Positions 49,101 through 56,117 of a stretch of 64,000 nt of DNA are shown here, one piece after another. The notes beneath the pieces were generated by a model, which saw only the letters and a program-made list of their open reading frames with translations, searched no databases and was not told the DNA's origin. Every line of letters starts with the position of its first letter. Position 1 is the stretch's first letter. Position numbers and translations under genes: made by a program. The DNA comes from Bacilli bacterium. Lineage in GTDB: Bacteria > Bacillota_I > Bacilli_A > RFN20 > CAG-826. The stretch is from assembly GCA_024693415.1 (NCBI GenBank), contig JAILKX010000038.1, positions 1 through 64,000 of the forward strand, written 5' to 3'.

Positions 49101-49373
49101 ATCGCCGGCGCGTTCCAGTCGCTGCTCGCCTTGCCTGAGAAGCAACTCGATTCGCCGAGCTCCCTGGTTTGCTTCGACGAAGCGTTCAACAACATGGACG
49201 GCGAGCGCATCCGCCAGATGCTTGAGTTCTACAAAGAGCTCCGGATCCAGCTCATCATCTCCGTCCCATCCATCCGATTCGCCTATATCTCCCCTTATGC
49301 CGACAACATCATCTCGCTCGCGAAGATCGATGGCCAGGTCGGAATATTCACTGCAATAAAGAATGGAAATTGA
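46101..49373 (+). CDS. jetC: Wadjet SMC ATPase JetC
   Basis: MukB/MksB-like SMC ATPase, 1090 residues, that powers DNA loop extrusion and plasmid sensing. Walker A GENGSGKST is at 30-38, followed by long coiled-coil arms (about 240-480 and 590-870) around a small hinge-like region, then the ABC signature SGGETQTPF (near 987) and Walker B SLVCFDEAFNNMD (near 1022). ATG at 46101 is preferred over an earlier in-frame ATG because the family starts at MKRITKLRLINWHFFEN and GGGAGGG lies just upstream. It overlaps jetB by 32 nt and jetD by 11 nt. Confidence 0.96.
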   Translation: MKRITKLRLINWHFFENEEIQFGMINVITGENGSGKSTILDAIHYLQSGGTCKFNQAANTLSSGRTVANYLRARTGAEDQEFLRDSGDIIGHIAAEYYDETRGAPFVLGCVLQLVKGTMADPRFYTITNGTYSNSIFFGENSVRNFDELFSKAKEEGLEIEEVGRKLSEKRRRLAVLRALGNPEKYEILFTKALSFEPLQDIGRFATDFLLPEAELDLSSIKSTMDSYRLIQDQLREETKRMEILKPIADSKDTYESLKKKRFGFQILEFNSQIDVATEQIRRDRASLEIEKAQAAAFEKDNQANLEKANKANLAADLIANSEEYKALAQLDASQREAKVKHESLKNDVKLWESMMENESSLARRIGTSLDFSLVKKSKDYPSLVGLLTKYSERVEDIYKSVANDRGALQNRHTSLTDSIRDLDEEILQLQANAYAFPVYVEQLMAAIRKKAKEEKGVANIQIFPLCSQLEINDPEWRDAVEGILGKRRFDLFVPKSFIPLASKVFASSGLQDYFGVGVIAFDDKEEAAVLPNAISWKVSAWTEKDGERRELKEPRAYIDRLLGDIMLVEGQESFKPGRKAITKEGLYFDGSAVRHLLYEDMSKPYIGQESIKRRLADDLKRKEALVEEMKDVNKKIADDDRIINETRCSNVKAILDRGDLWREFQSIDDELRSINDQIAKLKGSNNEILGLSGLIEERRKEAALAREAAMRAGQALSASNIKIGEISKELETLHDKIESLAQQKREKIEEQGMELSILDEYLAALSEGKKGKELRDFVAYSKGPNENEIKRLERIITNAMSAYVSAYPNELKLELDNYIAFVQRYNKIVGDELAKLTPEVENAKNRSELELREHFISRIRASLNDAKQSIDSLNRTLRNHPFGSDKEVFEFKGTKNSDPLLGGVYHIAIETNQDSIVNDLFSEDLDHESQEVLQTVFDILSTREDDPEYKERRLEITDYRNYLNYDIKITMNDGDSVLYYSKNQDSKSGGETQTPFYALIAGAFQSLLALPEKQLDSPSSLVCFDEAFNNMDGERIRQMLEFYKELRIQLIISVPSIRFAYISPYADNIISLAKIDGQVGIFTAIKNGN

Positions 49374-50553
49374 AACCGCGGTATTGATCGCTTTGCTGAA
49401 GAATTACCTCTCCAGAGAGTCTTCCTATGCCCCGGACAAGAAATCCAAGAGCGTCTTCCTGGAGCGCAGGAACCCGATTTTCACGCCGCTCCGCAACAAG
49501 CCTGAGCTCGAGGAGAAGATGCAATCGCTGGAGCGGACCGGCTTCGTCGAAGTCGAATACGTGAACGGCATCTTCTATAAGGTCACCCTGAAGAAGGATG
49601 ACGACAATCTCAAAGGCCTTTTCGAGTATCTGAAGATGGAGGACCCGCGCAAAGCGATGGCGGAGCAGCGGGAGCTTTTGGGCCACTGGACCGAAAACAG
49701 CCACCCCGTGGTAGCGAATTTCGCTTCCGCGATGCTCGAGAAGATCACTGGGCGAAAGCCGGCGGTAAAGAATTACTTCACCTCCACCGAACAGCTTTCG
49801 AAGATCCTCAAGGCCCTCGAGGCGATCGAAGCGTTGGAGACCGAAACCTTCTGCCGCGATCTGTCGATGCGGCTGTTCGGCAATTCGAAGGAGCTGGAAG
49901 GCATGGCGCCGAAGCTCAATTCGCTCTACCGCGAATTCGACGAGCTCGACTACGACGAGGACGACGACCCGCTTCTGATGCATGGCCTGATCAAAAACCC
50001 GGTGGATGTCCGCATCAAGGGCCCGATTTGCATCAAGGTCGGGAATCAGGAGATCGATCTGGAAAAATGGCCTGGCTTCTTCTCGCTCAATAACGAGGCG
50101 ATCAAAAAGTGCGCGGTCATAGGCGGAAAGCCGAAGCGCGTTGTCACGATCGAGAACCTCACCTCCTTCACGACCTTCGAGGACAAAGAAGCGGTGGTCA
50201 TATATCTGGCTGGCTTCCACGATGGGGTCAAGCAATCCCTGATCCGCAAGATATATGAGGCCTTCCCGAACGTCCCATACTGCCATTTCGGCGACATGGA
50301 CAGCGGTGGCTTCCATATCTTCCATCGCCTGAAAATCGATACACGTATCCCCTTTATTCCGCTGAACATGGATGTGAAGGCCTTTGAAAAGGTCAAAGGA
50401 TTCGCCCTGCCTTTGAGCGATAACGACCGCAAGAGGCTGGAGCGTCAGAAGGACGATCCCGAGTTCCTTGAATTCCATGAGCTGATCGAGCGGATGCTTA
50501 AGGAAGGCAAAAAGGTGGAGCAAGAAGCGTTCATCGCCTTGGATGAAAAATAA
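49363..50553 (+). CDS. jetD: Wadjet nuclease subunit JetD
   Basis: Topoisomerase VI-A-like nuclease that cuts plasmid DNA once the motor has sensed its topology. The 396-residue protein has an N-terminal DUF3322-like winged-helix part and a C-terminal DUF2220/Toprim domain: VVTIENLTSFTTF with the Toprim Glu (near 260) and GDMDSGGFHIFHRL with the Asp-x-Asp pair (near 309). All metal ligands expected of an active nuclease are present. There is no clear ribosome site; the start overlaps jetC by 11 nt, so it is translationally coupled. With JetABC it completes a jetABCD operon resembling type I Wadjet. Confidence 0.94.
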   Translation: MEIETAVLIALLKNYLSRESSYAPDKKSKSVFLERRNPIFTPLRNKPELEEKMQSLERTGFVEVEYVNGIFYKVTLKKDDDNLKGLFEYLKMEDPRKAMAEQRELLGHWTENSHPVVANFASAMLEKITGRKPAVKNYFTSTEQLSKILKALEAIEALETETFCRDLSMRLFGNSKELEGMAPKLNSLYREFDELDYDEDDDPLLMHGLIKNPVDVRIKGPICIKVGNQEIDLEKWPGFFSLNNEAIKKCAVIGGKPKRVVTIENLTSFTTFEDKEAVVIYLAGFHDGVKQSLIRKIYEAFPNVPYCHFGDMDSGGFHIFHRLKIDTRIPFIPLNMDVKAFEKVKGFALPLSDNDRKRLERQKDDPEFLEFHELIERMLKEGKKVEQEAFIALDEK

Positions 50554-50598
50554 TCGCGTTCGGCTCCTAGCGCATTTTATTTGTATTAGAATATTGGC

Positions 50599-51729
50599 AT
50601 GCAGTTCCTGCACATCTCTGATCTTCATTTAGGCAAACGCCTTCATGGGTTCTCGCTGCTTGAGGACCAGAGGTTTTTCCTGTTCGAGCGCACGCTGCCT
50701 TTGCTAAGGGAAAGGAAAATCGGCGTCTTGGTAATCGCTGGCGACATCTATGACGCCCCGATCCCCCCTCAGGACGCCGTGCTTCTGCTCGACGAGTTCC
50801 TTTCGCAGTGCGCGAGCGAGGGGATCGAGGTCCTCGTGATCTCCGGCAACCACGATTCCTCCGATCGCCTTTCCTATGGCGCGCGGTTCTTCGCCGCCAA
50901 AAACATCCATATCGCTACCTCCGTGAAGGATTCGCTTAACCCCTTATCGATTGAGGGCGTGAATTTCTATCTGATGCCCTTCATGAAACACCATGACGTC
51001 AATGGCGTCTTCGGCACCGAATTCAAGGACTATGCCTCCGCGGCATCCTATCTTGTGGAACAAATGCATTTGGACCCGGCCAAGAAAAACGTATTGGTCG
51101 CCCATCAATTGGTTTTGCCCGAAGGCGGGGAATCGGGCTTGGAGAGGTCCGGCTCAGAAGAAGCGAGCGTCGGCGCGATCCCGAATATCCCCTCCGAGGT
51201 CTTCAAGGACTTCGATTATGTCGCGCTTGGGCATATCCATAAGCCCCAGAAGGTCGGGAAGAACGCCTATTTCTGTGGCTGCCCGATCAAATACCACGTC
51301 GACGAGGCCAATAACCAGAAACAATTCAACATCGTCACCATCGATGAGGCGGGGTGCGGGCTGGAGGTTGTTCCGATCGTTCCGCTCCGCGACCTTAAGA
51401 TCGTCACGGGGAGCTTCGATGAGATCATCCACATGCCGAAGTGCCTCGATTTCGTGGCGGTGACGCTTACCGATACCGTCCCGACCGAAAACGCGATGGA
51501 CAAGATCCGCAACGCCTGTTTCCCGCTGTGCCTAAGCATCGAGTACAAGAACTTGGGCGGCCAAGAAATGAATCTGGACGAGGCCCCAGACATCTCGACG
51601 GAGACCCCTGAGGAGCTTTTCGGGAAGTTCTACGAACAGATTTTAGGGACCCCGTTGACCGATTATCAAAACGAAACCGCGATGCGATTGCTCGCTAGGG
51701 CGAAAGGAGAGGACCATGAGGCCGATTAA
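50599..51729 (+). CDS. sbcD: Nuclease SbcCD subunit D
   Basis: Mre11-like metallophosphoesterase nuclease that opens DNA hairpins and protein-blocked ends with SbcC. Metal-binding motifs are complete: HISDLHLGKRLH, IAGDIYDAP, ISGNHDSSDRL, VAHQ and ALGHIHKPQ. The length of 376 residues is normal. TAGAAT (50587-50592) lies 6 nt before ATG with no ribosome site, indicating a leaderless mRNA separate from the Wadjet operon 45 nt upstream. It overlaps sbcC by 14 nt. Confidence 0.97.
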   Translation: MQFLHISDLHLGKRLHGFSLLEDQRFFLFERTLPLLRERKIGVLVIAGDIYDAPIPPQDAVLLLDEFLSQCASEGIEVLVISGNHDSSDRLSYGARFFAAKNIHIATSVKDSLNPLSIEGVNFYLMPFMKHHDVNGVFGTEFKDYASAASYLVEQMHLDPAKKNVLVAHQLVLPEGGESGLERSGSEEASVGAIPNIPSEVFKDFDYVALGHIHKPQKVGKNAYFCGCPIKYHVDEANNQKQFNIVTIDEAGCGLEVVPIVPLRDLKIVTGSFDEIIHMPKCLDFVAVTLTDTVPTENAMDKIRNACFPLCLSIEYKNLGGQEMNLDEAPDISTETPEELFGKFYEQILGTPLTDYQNETAMRLLARAKGEDHEAD

Positions 51730-54700
51730 GCTGACCATGTGCGCCTTCGGGCCTTATTCGTCGAAGCAGGTGATCGATTTCTCTTCGCTCCCCGAGAACC
51801 TTTTCATCATCACCGGCGATACCGGCGCCGGGAAAACGATGATCTTCGACGCGCTTTGCTATGCCCTATATGGGGAAAGCAGCGGTGGCGTCAGAAGCAT
51901 CTCGGCGCTCCGCTGCAACAAAGCCGATCCCAAGGAGACCACGTTCGTCGAATTGGAATTCGAATACCATGGCCGCCGTTATCTCATCCACCGCGAGCCG
52001 GAGCAGAATATCGCGAAGCAGCGCGGCGAAGGGCTGAAGAACCAGAAAGCCAGCGCTTTCCTCGACGGCGAAGGCATCGCCAACCGACTCACGAAGATCC
52101 CGGAGATCAGGACCAGGATCGAGGAGATCATCGGATTGGATTGCGACCAATACCGCATGACCATGATGATCGCCCAAGGTGATTTCGCCAAACTCATCGA
52201 AGCCGATACGAATGCGAGGAAAGACGTCTTCCGCACCATCCTCGGCACGAAATACCTGGAGCGGTTCATCTTGCTGCTGAAGGATAATGCCTCAACCCTG
52301 AAATCATCGATCACCGGGAAGCAGATCCAATTGCGCACGAAGCTTGGCTCGCTGAACCTCGACGCTCCGGAGTTCACGCATAAGCTCAATAACGAATCCA
52401 TGGATCTCTCTTTGGTGATGGAGGACATCCCGCCGCTATTAATCGCCCAAGCGGAAGCGCTGAAGCCGCTGAAGGAGTCATCCGATGCCGCCAAGGCGGA
52501 ATACGGCGAGCTCCTGAAGAGCCAACAGGCGGTTCTAGAAAACAATAAGAAGGTCGTTTCCTATCGCCGGCATAAGCAGGATTATGAATCCCTGCTCGAA
52601 AGGCAAAACGAGGTCAACGCGGTGCGCGAAAAGGTCGATTTTGCGGAAAAGAGCCGACCCGTGTATGCAAAATGGGACGAATTGAATAAGACCAAGAAGC
52701 GCGTCGACTCATTGGCTAACTCCTTGGCCGAAACAACGCTCAAACTCAAGGAAGCCAAAGAAAAGGTGACCTCCTGCCAAGAGGCTTTCGATGTCGCCTC
52801 CAAGAAGAAAGATGGCCTCGATCAGCTCAAAACCGAAAAGAACAATATCGAGAATCGGCTCTCTTCCTTTGAGGTTATCCGAAAATTGGAAAAGGAAGTC
52901 AAAGAAGCCGAGGAGGCCGTCGGCGCCGCCAAGAAATCGTATGATGACATAAAGAAACGGATCGATGACTCCGAAAAGAGATCTTCGGAAATCGATGCGG
53001 CTTGGAAGGGATTCGACGAAGCGCGCCTCGCCAATTGCGAACACCGCGTCTCCAAAATCAAGGACAAGCAAAAGGAATTTGACGCCTTGCTTCTAGATGC
53101 CGCCAAGATACCGGGATTAGAGCAACGCGTAAGCGAATGCTTCGCCTCCGAGAAAGCTTGCCTCGAGCGCGCGCAAAAGAAATATAAGGAATGGGAGCGC
53201 TCCTATTCGCTTTTCCTGCATTCCCAAGCCGGGATATTGGCGGAAGGCTTAGAGGAAGGGGCGCCGTGCCCTGTTTGCGGCTCGACCTCGCACCCGCATT
53301 TGGCAACCATGCAGGAAGGGGCACCATCCCAAGCGAAGATCGAGGAGCTGTCGAAAGAAAAAGACCGGGCGGAATCCGAGCGCTCCGCCGCTGAATCCAA
53401 CCGCAAAGTCGCGCAATCCAAATTGGAAAGCGCATTGTCCGCGCTTTCCGCCCGCTACCAGGAAGTCGCGGGAGAATCCGCGCCCTCGGAAGGAATTCAA
53501 GGCGCCATTTCCGCCAAGGCGAATGCGCTGAAAGCCGAATTCGACATCGCCGATTCTGAGAGGAAAGCTGCTGCCGATGCAGCCGAAAAACGCCGCCGCG
53601 ACCTCAACGAAAAAGAAAGGCTTTCCCTTGGTTTGCCGGGCCTTAAGCAAAGCCTGTCCGACAAAGAGGCGGCCCTTAACGATGCGCGGACGGGGTTCAA
53701 CCAAAAGAAAGGCGCCCTCGAAGACAAAAAGAAAGAGTTGGGCGACCTCAACGAAAGCAAGCTGAAGGAGTCTTTGGACGCCCTCGTCAAACTGATCGAA
53801 GCCATTGAAGGCGATTATCGCAGGGCCGATACCGCTTTGCAGGACGCCAAGCTCAAAGAGAACGGATTCAGCGAGCAGGCCCAGGGCTTCGAAAAACAAA
53901 AGAAGGAAGCGGAATCCGAAATGGAGAACGCGCAGCATAGCCTTCAAGAAGCGGTGGAAGCATCGGGGTTCGAGGACCTGCATCAGGCCCTTGCCCACCA
54001 TTTGGACGACCCCGTGATCGCGTCTTTCAGGAAAAATGTCTCTGATTACGATCAAGGCATCGCCTCCGCCAAGGCGCTTTACGACGCAGACATATCGAAC
54101 CACGTCGACCAAATGATCGAGACGGATGTCGCCGAAATCAATCGCATGGTCGATGAAAAGAAAGCCGAAGCGGATGGGGCCGTTTCGCTTTACGAGAGCG
54201 CGGTTTCGACCCATAGGACCAACCTCCAGACATATGAAGAAGCCAAAACCGAATTCGCGTCCTTCGCCGATCTCGAAAAGCAGTGGGGCGAAGCGAATAA
54301 CCTCTATGCGGCCGCAAGCGGCAGCGTGAAGGGCTCGACGAAGATCGACTTCGAGACCTACTGCATGCTCGGCACCTTCGATCAGATCCTCAAAATCGCC
54401 ACCAGGAAGTTCTTCCAGATGTCGGACGGGCGCTATGAGTTCCGCCGCCGCACCGAATCCTCGGGCAATTCGAAGCAGGGCCTCGACATCGACGTGTTCG
54501 ACCACTACGCCGGGACGACCCGCTCCGCCAGCACTTTATCCGGCGGCGAAAAGTTCGAGGCGTCCCTCGCTTTGGCCCTCTCTTTCTCCGAGGCGATTCA
54601 GCAATCCGCGGGGGGCGTGGAGCTGGATTCGATGTTCATCGACGAAGGATTCGGCACCCTTTCCCCCGACATCACCGACCGCGCGATCAAGGTCCTCAAG

Positions 54701-54829
54701 GAGCTTGGGCGCTCCAACAAGATGATCGGCGTGATCAGCCACATCGAGCAGCTCGACCAGCAAATCGATACGAAAATCCAGGTCCTCAGAAGCGACCTTG
54801 GCTCCTCTTACATCAGGATCGTCTGCTAA
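51716..54829 (+). CDS. sbcC: Nuclease SbcCD subunit C
   Basis: Rad50-like SMC ATPase of 1037 residues. Walker A TGDTGAGKTMIFDA (near 34), two long coiled-coil arms, the zinc hook CPVCGS (517-522), the signature LSGGEKFEASLALAL (near 940) and Walker B SMFIDEGFGTLSPD (near 973) are in the expected order. It overlaps sbcD by 14 nt. Together with the neighbouring JetC this places two different SMC-type nuclease motors side by side. Its stop meets the convergent acetyltransferase gene with a 4-nt overlap. Confidence 0.97.
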   Translation: MRPIKLTMCAFGPYSSKQVIDFSSLPENLFIITGDTGAGKTMIFDALCYALYGESSGGVRSISALRCNKADPKETTFVELEFEYHGRRYLIHREPEQNIAKQRGEGLKNQKASAFLDGEGIANRLTKIPEIRTRIEEIIGLDCDQYRMTMMIAQGDFAKLIEADTNARKDVFRTILGTKYLERFILLLKDNASTLKSSITGKQIQLRTKLGSLNLDAPEFTHKLNNESMDLSLVMEDIPPLLIAQAEALKPLKESSDAAKAEYGELLKSQQAVLENNKKVVSYRRHKQDYESLLERQNEVNAVREKVDFAEKSRPVYAKWDELNKTKKRVDSLANSLAETTLKLKEAKEKVTSCQEAFDVASKKKDGLDQLKTEKNNIENRLSSFEVIRKLEKEVKEAEEAVGAAKKSYDDIKKRIDDSEKRSSEIDAAWKGFDEARLANCEHRVSKIKDKQKEFDALLLDAAKIPGLEQRVSECFASEKACLERAQKKYKEWERSYSLFLHSQAGILAEGLEEGAPCPVCGSTSHPHLATMQEGAPSQAKIEELSKEKDRAESERSAAESNRKVAQSKLESALSALSARYQEVAGESAPSEGIQGAISAKANALKAEFDIADSERKAAADAAEKRRRDLNEKERLSLGLPGLKQSLSDKEAALNDARTGFNQKKGALEDKKKELGDLNESKLKESLDALVKLIEAIEGDYRRADTALQDAKLKENGFSEQAQGFEKQKKEAESEMENAQHSLQEAVEASGFEDLHQALAHHLDDPVIASFRKNVSDYDQGIASAKALYDADISNHVDQMIETDVAEINRMVDEKKAEADGAVSLYESAVSTHRTNLQTYEEAKTEFASFADLEKQWGEANNLYAAASGSVKGSTKIDFETYCMLGTFDQILKIATRKFFQMSDGRYEFRRRTESSGNSKQGLDIDVFDHYAGTTRSASTLSGGEKFEASLALALSFSEAIQQSAGGVELDSMFIDEGFGTLSPDITDRAIKVLKELGRSNKMIGVISHIEQLDQQIDTKIQVLRSDLGSSYIRIVC

Positions 54830-55275
54830 ACCTTTATCGGCTTCCTGCTCTTGACGATGACCTTATAAAGCATCATCGAATAGACCCCGTCGATCTCTTT
54901 CATTTCGCCCATCGGGTCATCGCGGAACCCGAGCTTCTTGAAAAACGACCTGAATTCCAGCGGGACTATGGCCAAAACCTTCCTCCCGCCGATGGAGCGC
55001 GCCTTCGAGATCAGAAATTTCACGACGTAGGACCCGATCTTCTGCCCGCGCAGCCCTTCGAGCACCGCCACGTTATCGATCCGATACGTTTCTGGATCTT
55101 CCTCATAGATGCTTCCGGTCGCGATGGGAGTGGTGCCTGCGAATAATGTCAGGCACCAGTTTGTCGCATCGCGTTCGAAAAGGGATGGGCATCTCCCTCC
55201 TTCGCGGCCAAACGCCATTTTTCGCAGCGTTTTGGCTTCGGGGCTCGGCCCTATGGTAAACGCTTCCTTGACCAT
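54826..55275 (-). CDS. GNAT-family N-acetyltransferase
   Basis: A 149-residue acetyltransferase that uses acetyl-CoA; the acceptor is unknown. The fold signature is seen in TGSIYEEDPETYRIDNVAVLEGLRGQKIGSYVV (beta4 and the R/Q-x-x-G-x-G pyrophosphate loop RGQKIG), followed by EFRSFFKKLGFRDD, the typical late strand. TATAAT (55284-55289) lies 8 nt before the start with no ribosome site, so the mRNA is probably leaderless. Its promoter is back to back with that of the divergent membrane protein gene. Confidence 0.9.
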   Translation of the reverse strand: MVKEAFTIGPSPEAKTLRKMAFGREGGRCPSLFERDATNWCLTLFAGTTPIATGSIYEEDPETYRIDNVAVLEGLRGQKIGSYVVKFLISKARSIGGRKVLAIVPLEFRSFFKKLGFRDDPMGEMKEIDGVYSMMLYKVIVKSRKPIKV

Positions 55276-55326
55276 CGCGATGAATTATAAACGCTTTTTG
55301 GGCCAAACTGGGTTATCATTACTGCC

Positions 55327-55953
55327 ATGAACTGGAAACTTTACTTCAAACACCGCAAAAACAAGATATTCGCGACCGGCTTATCCGGAATCGCGCTTGC
55401 GATATTGCTCGCCTATCACATCGGCGGCGTGATCATCTACGGGTCCGCGTATTTCGATTTCGCGACCATCTGGAACGCCGCGCTCACCCTGATCGTCTAT
55501 GGGATCATCTTCGTCTGCAACATCCGCAACGACAACCTGGCCTATTCCGGAATATTGGCGTTCGTGTTCTTCATCACCTTCGACCATATCTATTCCCTAT
55601 TGATGTCGGGATATAATTTTGCCGCGCTTTTCAGCTCCGGCGCACCGGCCGCGATCATCGCTTTTCTCGTGACGCTCCTATTCAATGTCGCGATGGTGGT
55701 TTCCGGCGTCATCCTCTATATCAGGATCAGGCGCTACATGATCGGCCTCTATTCCGATTTCCGCAAAATCCGCACCCTGGGTATCATCTTTGCCGGGCTT
55801 CTCCTGATCGCGGTGAGCGTCGAGGTCGCGCTGTTTATCATGATCGGGCTATTTGAGCCCGGCTTCATGTGGATGCTCTTCGCCGAACCGGTTTCCGAAG
55901 TGGTGATGGCGGCTGCCGTTTGCTTCACTTTGGAGCGCCTCCGCCGCATTTGA
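55327..55953 (+). CDS. Polytopic membrane protein, unknown function
   Basis: A 208-residue protein with five or six membrane helices (FATGLSGIALAILLAYHIGG, TLIVYGIIFVCNI, ILAFVFFITFDHIYSLLM, IIAFLVTLLFNVAMVVSGV and later). No family recognised. TATCAT (55314-55319) lies 7 nt before ATG and there is no ribosome site. A GNAT gene is transcribed divergently from only 51 bp away. Confidence 0.82.
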   Translation: MNWKLYFKHRKNKIFATGLSGIALAILLAYHIGGVIIYGSAYFDFATIWNAALTLIVYGIIFVCNIRNDNLAYSGILAFVFFITFDHIYSLLMSGYNFAALFSSGAPAAIIAFLVTLLFNVAMVVSGVILYIRIRRYMIGLYSDFRKIRTLGIIFAGLLLIAVSVEVALFIMIGLFEPGFMWMLFAEPVSEVVMAAAVCFTLERLRRI

Positions 55954-55995
55954 AAAATCGCTTTCACGCCCGTGTTTATAAGTGTTACACTACTC

Positions 55996-56094
55996 CCTGT
56001 TAAGGAGAGTAGCGTTTAGTTTTTGTTACCGTCAACACGCCGCCGAAAGCGGCCGGGCAAAAACGGCATCCCCGCCTCGCGAGACCTTAAGGCA
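55996..56094 (+). promoter_or_regulatory. yybP-ykoY (Mn2+) riboswitch
   Basis: The leader of the cation ATPase gene matches the conserved blocks of the yybP-ykoY motif in order: AAGGAGAGTAGCG, then CCGTCAACACG, CGGGCAAAAACGGC and AGACCTTAA. The closing stem TTAAGG (56000-56005) pairs with CCTTAA (56085-56090). The class senses Mn2+ and turns on exporters such as P-type ATPases, which is what follows. Immediately downstream GGCAA/TTGCC (56091-56104) forms a small hairpin next to the AAGGAG ribosome site, so control is probably translational. A promoter TTCACG, 17 bp, TACACT lies just upstream. Confidence 0.85.
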
Positions 56095-56117
56095 ATTATT
56101 TGCCAGAAGGAGAACAT

